64,000 bases of DNA, from assembly GCA_964434105.1 (NCBI GenBank), contig CAYSTJ010000005.1, positions 1 to 64,000 of the forward strand, read 5' to 3'. Numbering within the stretch: position 1 is the stretch's first letter; the number at the start of each line of letters is the position of its first letter. Source of the DNA: CAYNST01 sp964434105 (GTDB lineage: Bacteria > Pseudomonadota > Gammaproteobacteria > Pseudomonadales > Cellvibrionaceae). The notes beneath the pieces are model-generated. The model was not told the DNA's origin. It made no database searches and worked only from the letters and a program-made list of their open reading frames with translations. The translations under genes and the position numbers were made by a program. Positions 17,310 to 25,220 of this stretch are shown piece by piece.

Positions 17310-18311
17310 TTATCCGGGGCTGTTCCCGCCGACCCGGTTCGTCTGTCCGCCGCTGGTCGGCAAGCAGGTTTTCTGAAAATAATTTTTCGCCTGTTCGATA
17401 TCGCGCTGAATCTGTGCCCGTAATGCATCCAGCGACGCAAACTTCTGCTCATTGCGCAATTGTTGCAGAAACCGCACCTGCAGACACTCACCATACAGGT
17501 CTTGCCTGAAATCCAGCAAATGCACTTCCAGCAGTGGTCTGGTAGCACCCACCGTGGGCCGCAAGCCGATGTTGGCGACCCCGTTCAGGCGCTGCATGCC
17601 ATCGCTGCCCTGTCGGCTTACGCTGACGGTGAAAACGCCCTGCAGCGGGCTGCGCCGGCGACCCAGTGCGATGTTTGCCGTTGGCGCGCCCAGTGTCCGC
17701 CCGAGCTGGCGGCCGCCGGTCACCCGACCTGTCAATTCATAAGGGCGTCCCAGGAGCGCCGCAACCTGGTCGAGTTCGCCCAGCCCAAGAAGCTGACGTA
17801 TGCGGGTACTGCTGATGCGCAAACCTTCCGCTGTGCGGGTAGCAGCGCGGCTTACACTAAAACCCAGTTGCCGACCGCTGCGTTGAAGCGAGACGAAATC
17901 ACCTGCCCGGTCGCACCCGAAGCGGAAATCATCGCCAATCTCGAGATGTCGAATACCCAGCCGCTCAACCAGCACCGCGCGTACGAACGCCTCAGCCGAC
18001 AGGCTGCGCAGTGCCGGATTAAACTTCAGGCAAAGCACTCTGTCGACGTTGCACGCAAACAGTGCCTGCACCTTTTCGCGCAATCGCATCAGTCTCGCTG
18101 GCGCCTGCTCTCCGGCAAAAAACTCCACCGGCTGCGGTTCAAAAATCATAACAAGGCTGGGAACGCCATACCGCTTTGACTCCTGCACCAGCTTTTCCAG
18201 AATCGCCTGATGCCCCAGATGCACGCCGTCGAATGAGCCGATTGTCATGACGCAGCCCCGGTGCGCGTCCTGCAGCGCGTCTAACCCATGTATAAATTCT
18301 TGGTGATGCAT
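17310..18311 (-). CDS. ribF: Bifunctional riboflavin kinase / FAD synthetase RibF
   Basis: The 333-residue enzyme phosphorylates riboflavin to FMN and adenylates FMN to FAD. The N-terminal nucleotidyltransferase domain has MTIGSFDGVHLGHQAIL and ISSTRIRQLLGLGELDQ. The C-terminal riboflavin kinase domain shows TGRVTGGRQLGRTLGAPTAN and EVHLLDFRQDLYGE. It heads the ribF-ileS-lspA-fkpB-ispH run. A murJ gene, often upstream in related bacteria, is absent; instead an intergenic region with a MITE follows. Confidence 0.96.
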   Translation of the reverse strand: MHHQEFIHGLDALQDAHRGCVMTIGSFDGVHLGHQAILEKLVQESKRYGVPSLVMIFEPQPVEFFAGEQAPARLMRLREKVQALFACNVDRVLCLKFNPALRSLSAEAFVRAVLVERLGIRHLEIGDDFRFGCDRAGDFVSLQRSGRQLGFSVSRAATRTAEGLRISSTRIRQLLGLGELDQVAALLGRPYELTGRVTGGRQLGRTLGAPTANIALGRRRSPLQGVFTVSVSRQGSDGMQRLNGVANIGLRPTVGATRPLLEVHLLDFRQDLYGECLQVRFLQQLRNEQKFASLDALRAQIQRDIEQAKNYFQKTCLPTSGGQTNRVGGNSPG

Positions 18312-18522
18312 GGCATTCCGAATGAATCAAGAAGGCGCGTTGGTAGCAGCCCCGGGGCAGCCCCCCACGTGATACGTTGCATCCGGCCAGAGACTGATCC
18401 GAATAAATGTGCGACTGCGCTGCGCAGGCGGAGGGGAGTATAACTTAGTGAAACGGTACGATGAAGCCACAACATGATTGCCCGGCGAACCGGGAGTGGC
18501 CCCCGTGCCACAAACAATGCCG
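18312..18522. other. Intergenic region upstream of ribF
   Basis: The 457-bp gap 18312-18768 consists of this 211-bp unique part plus MITE copy B and its flank. I see no FMN riboswitch-like sequence, no gene and no sure promoter for ribF. Confidence 0.4.
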
Positions 18523-18750
18523 GTAACTATTCAGTTCACGCCCCGATTTGCCCCTGCACCTACAAATGAAAGCGGCGTTAAAAAACGGTCACAAACCTGT
18601 CGGGAACAGGTTTAAACGCCTGGCCAGGCGGCCCGGAGGGCAACGCGCAGGATGCGTGGCGTATTGACATGGGTAAACTCACATTTTTCGCCTTGCCCTG
18701 AACAAATCCGGACGCAATCTGAACAGTTGCGGTACGAGCTGAATAGGTAC
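18523..18750. mobile_element. MITE-like element, copy B (228 bp)
   Basis: Left end GTAACTATTCAG (18523-18534) and right end CTGAATAGGTAC (18739-18750) are 12-bp inverted repeats with one mismatch. Flanks CAATGCCG and CAATGCTG match at 7 of 8 bases, an 8-bp target duplication. The interior contains ACCTGT-ACAGGT and CGCCTGGCCAGGCG palindromes and is closely similar to copy C over its whole length. No transposase is coded. It ends 18 bp from the stop codon of the HD-GYP gene and may supply its 3' end. Confidence 0.88.
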
Positions 18751-18768
18751 CAATGCTGATGAATTGCT

Positions 18769-19989
18769 CTATCCGCGTATCACCAGACCCTTTTCTCGAT
18801 AGTTCCGCAGGGATACACCGTGGGTATTGTCCTTTAAAACATGCTTGATGAGGTATTCGGTTCCCAGCTCGCCCGCTTCGATCAATGACAGGTCGACGAT
18901 ACGTTCCCGCTCCCTTGGCTGCTTTGACTGGTCCGTGACGAGCATCACCCGCGGTAAATGGCGGGCATGTTGATTGGTTTCGATCACAAGCCCGACCTCA
19001 CCCGAGTGCAGTTCGACAACACTGCCCGCCGGATAAAGGCCGACAGTCTGAATAAACTTCAGCGCCAACGCTTCATCAAAATGAACCCCACGCGCCTTAT
19101 AGATAACCTTGAGCGCTTCGGTAGAGGTGCGGGCGGTCTGATAGCAGCGATCCGCCGTCATGGCATCGTAGGCGTCAACAATGGCAATGATGCGCGCAAG
19201 CCGGGAAATGTTGGCGCCCGCCAGGCGCCGGGGATAGCCATTACCGTCTATGCGCTCATGATGACTGAAAGCAACATCAATGGTACCGCTGTAGAGATCC
19301 GGTGTCGCCAGCAGCAGATTGCGCCCATGAATGGTGTGCGACATCATGATGGTCATTTCGTCGCGTGTCAGCTTGTCCGGCTTGTCCAGCACTTCGGGCG
19401 GAATCTTCATTTTGCCGACATCGTGCAACAGGCCGCACAATCCCAGGTTGGTCAGTTCATGGTTCTGCATACCCAGTGAACGACCGAAGGCAATGGCCAG
19501 GATGCAAACGTTAAGGCAGTGCTCAGCGGTATATTCGTTTTCGTCCCGCATCCGCGCCATCCACAACAGGGCATCCGGATTGCGGATAACCGATTGCACA
19601 CAGTCATTGACGGTTTTGCGCGCAAATTCGGTATTAATGGCACCGCCCAGGCGAATATCGTCCAGCATGGATTTGGTCAGCGACCGGGCCTGCCGGAATG
19701 TACCGAACATACGGCGGTGTTCATCCGTCACTGGCACTTCCGGTGCCAGATGCTCGGCATTGGCACGCGCCTGCGAGGCTGTCGCCTCCCCTGGCTCCTG
19801 AATTTTCAGCTGCCGACTGGTATCCACCCACACATAATCGCAATACTGAGCCACTGTCTCAATATCGTCGTATTCCTCTATGTGAAACCCTTGCAGAATA
19901 AACGGGGTTTCCAGCCAGTCCCGATCAAGCTTGGAGATATACATTCCAACGCGAAGATCGCGGACCAATACTTTTGTGGTGTTACTCAA
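18769..19989 (-). CDS. HD-GYP domain cyclic-di-GMP phosphodiesterase with DUF3391
   Basis: The 406-residue cytoplasmic protein probably hydrolyses cyclic-di-GMP. An N-terminal DUF3391-like segment (VLVRDLRVGMYISKLDRDW) precedes the HD-GYP domain. The metal ligands and signature are intact: EHCLNVCILAIAFG, LLHDVGKMKIPPEVL, SHTIHGRN, FSHHERIDGNGYP, IIAIVDAYDAMTADR. The start is a TTG (19989) because the conserved N-terminus begins before the first ATG (residue 17). Its 3' end is next to MITE copy B. Possible targets include the type IV pilus genes nearby, but this is only inference. Confidence 0.93.
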   Translation of the reverse strand: MSNTTKVLVRDLRVGMYISKLDRDWLETPFILQGFHIEEYDDIETVAQYCDYVWVDTSRQLKIQEPGEATASQARANAEHLAPEVPVTDEHRRMFGTFRQARSLTKSMLDDIRLGGAINTEFARKTVNDCVQSVIRNPDALLWMARMRDENEYTAEHCLNVCILAIAFGRSLGMQNHELTNLGLCGLLHDVGKMKIPPEVLDKPDKLTRDEMTIMMSHTIHGRNLLLATPDLYSGTIDVAFSHHERIDGNGYPRRLAGANISRLARIIAIVDAYDAMTADRCYQTARTSTEALKVIYKARGVHFDEALALKFIQTVGLYPAGSVVELHSGEVGLVIETNQHARHLPRVMLVTDQSKQPRERERIVDLSLIEAGELGTEYLIKHVLKDNTHGVSLRNYREKGLVIRG

Positions 19990-20094
19990 AGACCCCAGCC
20001 TCTGTTAATGGGCGATCCTCTCTAAATATAGGCGATATTTCCACTTTAAACCTGCATGCACCCCATTCGCCCCCCTTCGTCAGCCCTGCGCCGA

Positions 20095-21294
20095 TTATGC
20101 GTGCGCGAGTAGCTCTGCCAGGGACTGGCAGACGTAGGGCAGATTCCCGTCGTTTAGGCCGGCTATATTGGCCCGCGAGCTGTCGAGCATATACACGCCG
20201 TACTCCTTCGCCAGCTGATGCACCTGCGCCGGACTGATACCCAGGCAGGAGAACATACCGGATTGTTCCTGAATGAAATCAAATCGCCCATCGGATAAAA
20301 GTTGTCGCATATTACCACTGAATGACCTGCGCAGCGCTGTAATACCGTCTCGCATTGACTGAAGCTCCCCCTGCCAGGCCGCCATAAGGCGTGTCTCCGC
20401 AAGAATGTGGGCAACAATGGCGGCGCCATGATCGGGCGGCATGGACCAGATTCCACGGGCGATCGCTGCCATATGGCTCTGTACCACCTGCGCCGCACGG
20501 GTATTGTTGCAAATGACACCGGCCGCTCCCACCCGCTCGCGATACAGACCAAAGTTTTTGGAACAGGACAGGCTAAAAAGCGTTTCGGGCAATTGGTCGG
20601 CGATAATTCGGAGTCCGTAGGCATCTTCATCCAGACCGCGGCCAAACCCCTGATACGCCATATCGAAAAATGGCACCAACTGTCGTTCCAATAAAAGGGA
20701 GGCCAGCGTACGCCACTGCACCGGCGTCAAATCCACCCCGGTCGGGTTATGGCAGCTCGCATGCAACAGGACGACATCCCCCGGTGCAGCGTCAGACAGG
20801 GCGTTTAACATATCGTCAAAACGCAGACGCAGTGTTTTCGGGTCCAGATAGGGGTAGGACCGCAACTGAAGACCGGCGTTGCCCAGCAAGGGCACGTGAT
20901 TGCCCCAGGTCGGGTCACTCACCCAAACCACCGCGTTTGCCCGGCTACTTCTGATCAGTTCGGCCAGCAAGCGCAACGCGCCGCACCCCCCCGGTGTTTG
21001 CAAAACGGCCTGCCGTTGGTCTGCCAGCGCTCCGGCCTCTGCGGACAGCGCCAATTGTGCGATACGGATATTGAAGTCGGGGTTTCCCAGTGGACCAACA
21101 TAGGTCTTGGTGCGCTGGGTCCGCAGCACTTCCGCTTCCGCCTCCCGTACAGCGTCCAGAACCGGCGTCTCTCCGGCGGCGTTTCGATAAACACCTACGC
21201 CCAGATCCACCTTGCGCGGGTTTGTATCAGCCCGATACCGTGCCATAAGCCCCAGAATAGGATCCGCCGGCAGCATCTGCAGTCCTTCAAACAT
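20095..21294 (-). CDS. Aspartate/aromatic amino acid aminotransferase (class I, PLP)
   Basis: This 399-residue fold-type I aminotransferase is of the AspC/TyrB group, moving the amino group from aspartate or aromatic amino acids to 2-oxoglutarate. Visible marks are VDLGVGVYRNAAGETPVL, YVGPLGNPDF, the substrate-binding HASCHNPTGVDL, and the PLP lysine in SLSCSKNFGLYRERVGA. The start at 21294 fits the family N-terminus (MFEGLQMLPADPILGLM); an upstream extension overlaps the promoter and was rejected. It is divergent from an Lrp-type regulator 73 bp away, which probably controls it. AspC versus TyrB specificity cannot be settled by eye. Confidence 0.93.
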   Translation of the reverse strand: MFEGLQMLPADPILGLMARYRADTNPRKVDLGVGVYRNAAGETPVLDAVREAEAEVLRTQRTKTYVGPLGNPDFNIRIAQLALSAEAGALADQRQAVLQTPGGCGALRLLAELIRSSRANAVVWVSDPTWGNHVPLLGNAGLQLRSYPYLDPKTLRLRFDDMLNALSDAAPGDVVLLHASCHNPTGVDLTPVQWRTLASLLLERQLVPFFDMAYQGFGRGLDEDAYGLRIIADQLPETLFSLSCSKNFGLYRERVGAAGVICNNTRAAQVVQSHMAAIARGIWSMPPDHGAAIVAHILAETRLMAAWQGELQSMRDGITALRRSFSGNMRQLLSDGRFDFIQEQSGMFSCLGISPAQVHQLAKEYGVYMLDSSRANIAGLNDGNLPYVCQSLAELLAHA

Positions 21295-21330
21295 GAATAT
21301 TCTCGCTTGTTTCCGCGTATATAAAGGGCG

Positions 21331-21336
21331 ATTATA
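21331..21336 (-). promoter_or_regulatory. -10 box for the aminotransferase gene
   Basis: The minus strand has a perfect TATAAT within GGGTATAATCGCCC, 36 nt before the aminotransferase ATG. No good -35 is visible, which would fit activator dependence on the adjacent Lrp-type protein. The divergent spacer is AT-rich compared with its surroundings, as Lrp sites usually are. Confidence 0.45.
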
Positions 21337-21367
21337 CCCGCGGCGTGCCACTTTCAGGATATTTTTC

Positions 21368-21847
21368 ATGAACAATGTTTCATCGGCTTCCGGGCTGGAC
21401 AATTACGACCGGCGCATACTGAAAGCGCTACAGACCCGCTCCGATTATTCAATGACCGAACTCGGCGAAGTGGTGGGACTGTCCCACACGCCCTGCTGGC
21501 GACGAATAAAGCGACTGGAGCAGGAGGGCTACATCCATCGCCGGGTGACGCTGCTGAACCCGGTCCGACTCGACCTGGGTGTAACGGTACATGCCTATCT
21601 GACCATTAAAAGTCATGATGAAGAATCGCTGAACGCCTTTGAACACGCTGTTCAGCAGGTACCGGAAGTGGTCGAATGCTACTCGACAACGGGCGAAAAA
21701 GACTACCTGTTGCGTATTGTTACCCGCAATGTGGATGACTATGAGCGACTGTTGAAGAAAACGTTGGTCCATTTGCCAAACGTTGCTTCGGTCAATTCAA
21801 CATTCGCATTAAAGCAGGTAAAGTACACCACGGAACTGCCTATCTGA
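21368..21847 (+). CDS. Lrp/AsnC family transcriptional regulator
   Basis: The 159-residue protein has an N-terminal winged helix-turn-helix (LDNYDRRILKALQTRSDYSM, VGLSHTPCWRRIKRLEQEGY) and a C-terminal RAM/ligand domain (HAYLTIKSHDEESLNAFEHA, GEKDYLLRIVTRNVDDYERL). AGGAT lies about 6 nt before the ATG at 21368; the longer frame upstream is non-conserved. It is divergent from the class I aminotransferase, a common pairing of an Lrp-type regulator with the amino acid enzyme it controls. The effector, likely an amino acid, is not known. Confidence 0.93.
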   Translation: MNNVSSASGLDNYDRRILKALQTRSDYSMTELGEVVGLSHTPCWRRIKRLEQEGYIHRRVTLLNPVRLDLGVTVHAYLTIKSHDEESLNAFEHAVQQVPEVVECYSTTGEKDYLLRIVTRNVDDYERLLKKTLVHLPNVASVNSTFALKQVKYTTELPI

Positions 21848-21864
21848 TTCCGCCACAATGGCAA

Positions 21865-21886
21865 TGACCGCAAACGGTTGCGGTCA
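21865..21886. terminator. Hairpin between convergent lrp-type and shikimate-kinase-like genes
   Basis: TGACCGCAA (21865-21873) pairs perfectly with TTGCGGTCA (21878-21886) around a 4-nt loop. It lies between two convergent genes and could serve both. No T tract on either side. Confidence 0.45.
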
Positions 21887-21912
21887 GATGCTTTCGGCCA
21901 GCCCCCCGCGCC

Positions 21913-22413
21913 TTAATCCAGCAGGCGGTTAATCAAACCGACCACTTCGTCCACGTTTTCTCCATTGTTCTCTACTGTATGGTCGGCATAGCGCTCGTAG
22001 AGCGACTGCCGCTCTTGAAACACCGATTCCAGCGAAGCGCCGGGTGCGCAGGAAAAGCCCCGCTGATCAAAGTCGCCTACCCGTTGACGTATGGTTTCGA
22101 GCGTTACTTTCAGGTAAATGCAGGGTCCAGCCTGTCGCAGTGCCTGCATCGCACCTTCACCGTAGACGACACTGCCACCGGTCGCGATCACAACTGGCCG
22201 CGTCAATGGCATATCCCGTATCAGCGTCTCTTCCAGTGTGCGCAGACGCAGGTAACCCAGATCATCCAGCAGATTCTGCAATGACCGGCCGGTCGCGCTT
22301 TCTATATAGGCATCGGTATCCACGAACGACACCGCGCGCACGGAAGCCAGCCTTGCGCCGATTGTCGATTTGCCGGAACCGGGCATACCGATAAGTACTG
22401 CGGATAACGTCAT
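21913..22413 (-). CDS. Shikimate kinase-like protein (AroK/AroL family)
   Basis: The 166-residue P-loop kinase has a Walker A motif GMPGSGKST (9-17), the DTD motif (FVDTDAYIES), the Walker B-like glycine motif ATGGSVVYGE, and the lid/shikimate segment QRGFSCAPGASLESVFQERQSLYERYAD. It probably converts shikimate to shikimate 3-phosphate. The usual FR..E becomes LRLRTLEE here. It is alone and not next to aroB, where the main aroK is normally found (pilQ-aroK-aroB), so it may be a second, divergent copy. GAGAGG lies upstream of the chosen ATG. Confidence 0.8.
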   Translation of the reverse strand: MTLSAVLIGMPGSGKSTIGARLASVRAVSFVDTDAYIESATGRSLQNLLDDLGYLRLRTLEETLIRDMPLTRPVVIATGGSVVYGEGAMQALRQAGPCIYLKVTLETIRQRVGDFDQRGFSCAPGASLESVFQERQSLYERYADHTVENNGENVDEVVGLINRLLD

Positions 22414-22744
22414 GCTGTGCCTCTCGGAAGGGGGGATGCGTCCTGCCCTGCATCCGTCGCTGCTTATTTGATGCGGCACAGTGTACCAGCTACCCACGAT
22501 ACGCCATAAGGCAAATCGCCCCCGGAACTTCGCCGCGAACCTTCACCTTACCTCGTGCACACCCCTCGCAAATGGGCCCGGGGTTACAGTCTTATCGACC
22601 ATAATAACTTTATGTAATGATTCACCGCGTCTTTTATATTATTTAATCTAAAAATAGTGTCACTTTGGGTAACACTTCTGCCAATCCTACCCTACACTAA
22701 TGACATCTAAATCAACAAACACACCCCCACCAAGGATCACACCA
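22414..22744. other. Divergent intergenic region
   Basis: This 331-bp gap lies between the shikimate-kinase-like gene and the secreted two-repeat protein. The stretch 22615-22660 is notably AT-rich and probably carries the promoter of the downstream gene, but no clear -35/-10 pair can be assigned. No gene seen. Confidence 0.4.
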
Positions 22745-23218
22745 ATGAAAAATCTGTTTACTGCTTCTGCATTATTGCTCGCATTCGCCGCTCCGCTGGC
22801 CAGCGCCTATTCACTGGTCTCCAGTGAGGTCATCAAGGGCGTCGTCGAGAGCGTGGATCTGCAAAAACGCGAAGTTGTTGTTGTCAGTAACGCTGGATTC
22901 CAGCGCGTGGTGTCGTTTGCACCAGACGCGCAGATCGACATCAATCTGGATGGTGCATCCGCTTCCGGCCTGGCCAGCCTCAATATCGGCCGCGAAGTCC
23001 GCATTGAGCGCAATATTCTGACCCCGACAGACGAGACAATCGAAGGCGTTATCGTCTCCGTCAACACCAGTAAACGCACCGCAAAAGTCCGTCAGGCTGA
23101 CGGTAAAATCGTTAAAGTCAAATTCAATGAGGGTGTGCGGGTGCGTACCCCCCAGGAAACCCTTGCGCTGGGTGATCTGAAGCGTGGCTTTGAAGTGGTC
23201 GTCAGCAAGGTCGATTAA
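22745..23218 (+). CDS. Secreted protein with two beta-rich repeats (DUF5666-like)
   Basis: The 157-residue protein has a signal peptide (MKNLFTASALLLAFAAPLASA, cleavage near residue 21). The mature part holds two related units: GVVESVDLQKREVVVVSNAG followed by QRVVSFAPDAQI, and GVIVSVNTSKRTAKVRQADG followed by IVKVKFNEGVRV. These look like small OB or SH3-like beta units of the DUF5666 type. AAGGA lies 9 nt before the ATG at 22745. It has its own strong terminator. It is probably periplasmic; the function is not known. Confidence 0.8.
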   Translation: MKNLFTASALLLAFAAPLASAYSLVSSEVIKGVVESVDLQKREVVVVSNAGFQRVVSFAPDAQIDINLDGASASGLASLNIGREVRIERNILTPTDETIEGVIVSVNTSKRTAKVRQADGKIVKVKFNEGVRVRTPQETLALGDLKRGFEVVVSKVD

Positions 23219-23253
23219 TTTCAGAAGACGAAAATTCACTAAAGCGTCTTGCA

Positions 23254-23278
23254 CCCCGCCCTGCGGGGCTTTTTTTTT
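23254..23278 (+). terminator. Strong intrinsic terminator
   Basis: CCCCGC (23254-23259), loop CCT, GCGGGG (23263-23268), then C and nine T (23270-23278). It ends the transcript of the secreted two-repeat protein. Confidence 0.9.
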
Positions 23279-23544
23279 CATATCCCCAATCGGCAACCTT
23301 CCGTGCTGTAAACTGTCCCAAACGACAAAGTTGCCTGAGTCCAGTCAATGTGTGAGCCGATTGACACTTGTCTGCCCGCTTGATCTTTTTGTGTCCGAAT
23401 ATTCTGGCATAATCACCGGGACCCGTTCCTTGCATTACAGAAGCCATGGCACAGCCTGACTTTGGCTGGACAAACCAATACTATTGGCCGCTTTGCATCT
23501 AAACTACGACCGGGCAAATACGAATTTTAAACGAGGATATTTTG
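23279..23544. other. Intergenic region upstream of the GH26-like lipoprotein gene
   Basis: A TTGACA hexamer at 23361-23366 and a CATAAT hexamer at 23408-23413 are present but are too far apart to form one promoter. No gene or repeat supported here. Confidence 0.35.
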
Positions 23545-24753
23545 ATGAAGCGAACGGCGATGCTTGTCCTGCTGGCCAGCGCCACACTGCTACAGGGCTG
23601 TAAAACAGGCTACAACAAACCCCTTGATTTCGGTAATACGGATAAGGGTGAAAATGCCCGCAACTGCAGTGACAAGCCGAGCAATGCTGACGCCAATGAG
23701 GTTGCGGTCGCGCTGTACAATCGCCTGCGAAACCTGAGCTGCACGGATACGAAACCGCAGGGCGTACTTATGGGTCAAAGCGCAGGCGCCGGCAATCAGA
23801 TGCTCACCGTTGCAGACCTGGACTACCAAAGGCTGTTCACCAGGCTGACATCGGAATTCCAGATTACGCCGGCTGTTATCAGCCTGGATTATGAGCGGGA
23901 AATGGTGTTTGGTGAAGACGCCCTGTTCTTTGCGCATGATCAACTGGTCGCACACGCCGGTATTATCAGTATCAGCTGGTCGCCGTTGAATCCATGGATA
24001 CCCGATCTCGGCCCGGGGGAGGGTTCCCCTGAGGATCTGGCCTGGACGGAGTCGGTTGACCTGGCGGCCCTGCTGGACCCCGAATCGGCGATTCATGCCA
24101 GCTGGATGGCCCGTGTCGACAGTGTGGCGCGCATGCTCGAAGACTTGCAGGGTCGCGGTGTCGCCGTGCTGTGGCAGCCTTTACCGCAAATGAATAGCGC
24201 CGAAGTCTGGTGGGGCGTTCAGACCGACAGCACCAGCGCATCGCCCTACAAACGCCTGTGGAACCATCTCTATGATACGTTTGAGGAGCGCGGACTCAAT
24301 AATCTGTTATGGGTCTACAGCCCGGTGACAGGTACGCCTCTGCCAACTGGCGAAGGCGAAGTAACGGGAGCCCCCCTCCATTGGGCTTACCCTGGCAATG
24401 ACCAGGTCGATGTAGTGGCACCGGTCATTCGGAACAACACGCTTGAAATCAGCGATTACTCACGACTGACTCAGTACAGAAAACCAATTGGTTTGGCCGA
24501 ATACGGTCCGGTACATGCAGATGACGCCGATTTCGGCGAGAGCCAACCGTTTGATGCCAGTCAGTATGCGAGCATACTGGCGGAGGACTATCCGGCTATT
24601 GCCTATTGGGTATCGTCGCACTCTTATATGGATAACAACGGAGATTGGCTACCCCTGGCCCTAATCGATATGGAACAGGAATCGTTGCTCGAACTGGCTC
24701 AGGATGACTATATTTTAACTCAGGACGATATCCGCAAGATAAAAGCGGATTGA
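23545..24753 (+). CDS. GH26-like lipoprotein lacking the catalytic acid/base residue
   Basis: The 402-residue lipoprotein has a signal with lipobox LLQGC (Cys19). The rest follows the pattern of GH26 mannanase domains: GVLMGQSAGAG near 73, PAVISLDYE, GIISISWSPLNPW, VWWG, LLWVYSP, YPGNDQVDVV and KPIGLAEYG. The nucleophile-position glutamate is Glu319. The usual RPxHEMNG acid/base motif reads QPLPQMNS here, so the catalytic Glu is Gln215 and the preceding His is Pro214; the SWH histidine is also Ser. By family knowledge such an enzyme should not hydrolyse glycosides normally. It could be a binding protein or use another mechanism. GAGGA precedes the ATG. It is not in an operon. Confidence 0.75.
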   Translation: MKRTAMLVLLASATLLQGCKTGYNKPLDFGNTDKGENARNCSDKPSNADANEVAVALYNRLRNLSCTDTKPQGVLMGQSAGAGNQMLTVADLDYQRLFTRLTSEFQITPAVISLDYEREMVFGEDALFFAHDQLVAHAGIISISWSPLNPWIPDLGPGEGSPEDLAWTESVDLAALLDPESAIHASWMARVDSVARMLEDLQGRGVAVLWQPLPQMNSAEVWWGVQTDSTSASPYKRLWNHLYDTFEERGLNNLLWVYSPVTGTPLPTGEGEVTGAPLHWAYPGNDQVDVVAPVIRNNTLEISDYSRLTQYRKPIGLAEYGPVHADDADFGESQPFDASQYASILAEDYPAIAYWVSSHSYMDNNGDWLPLALIDMEQESLLELAQDDYILTQDDIRKIKAD

Positions 24754-24785
24754 TTGCAGAGACCATTAAGTTAGCCATCCCGAAA

Positions 24786-24827
24786 GGGCCGTTTATGGCC
24801 CCCGGGGTGGGCCCCATGGGGGTTTTT
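24786..24827 (+). terminator. Probable intrinsic terminator after the GH26-like gene
   Basis: Two GC-rich stem-loops (GGGCC-GGCCC and CCCC-GGGG arms) between 24786 and 24822 are followed by five T (24823-24827). It lies 33 nt after the stop codon. Confidence 0.55.
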
Positions 24828-24984
24828 ATGGTGTCCGGCGTGCAGCCTCTGTGGCTCGCTATCGCATCCATTGCCCGGCGGGCCTCCGGGAATCGCCACT
24901 GGCCTGCCAGATGGTGCGGCGCAGCGTTGACCGATAATACAAGGGGAGTTCTATCGAAGTACCCTGCGGAAATAAAACGTCGGC
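24828..24984. other. Intergenic flank before MITE copy C
   Basis: The 467-bp gap between the GH26-like gene and trhO consists of the terminator, this 157-bp unique sequence and MITE copy C. I see no gene or regulatory site in the unique part. Confidence 0.4.
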
Positions 24985-25207
24985 GTAACTATTCAGTTCA
25001 CGCCCCGATTTGCCCCTTAACCTACAAATAAAGCTGCGTTAAATGGTCACAAATCTGTTGGGAACAGGTCTGAACGCCTGACCAGGCGGCTCGTAGAGCG
25101 AAGCGCAGGAAGCGCGCCGTATTACACGCGTAAACGCACATTTTTCGCCTTGCTCTGAACAAATCTGGACGCAATCTGAACAGTTACGACACGCGCTGAA
25201 TAGTTAC
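24985..25207. mobile_element. MITE-like element, copy C (223 bp, perfect ends and target duplication)
   Basis: The ends GTAACTATTCAG (24985-24996) and CTGAATAGTTAC (25196-25207) are perfect 12-bp inverted repeats. The flanks ACGTCGGC (24977-24984 and 25208-25215) are a perfect 8-bp target duplication. A second, inner copy of the end motif, CTGAACAGTTAC, lies at 25176-25187. The interior resembles copy B, with an imperfect ACCAGGCG palindrome and AACAGGT. No transposase. This is the best preserved copy. It ends 13 bp from the trhO stop codon. Confidence 0.92.
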
Positions 25208-25220
25208 ACGTCGGCCAGCC

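Noticed and set aside
18312..18522. FMN riboswitch before ribF
   Set aside because: The conserved FMN-aptamer blocks (AGGGGCGGGG and GAAYYCCCCACC-like segments) are not visible.
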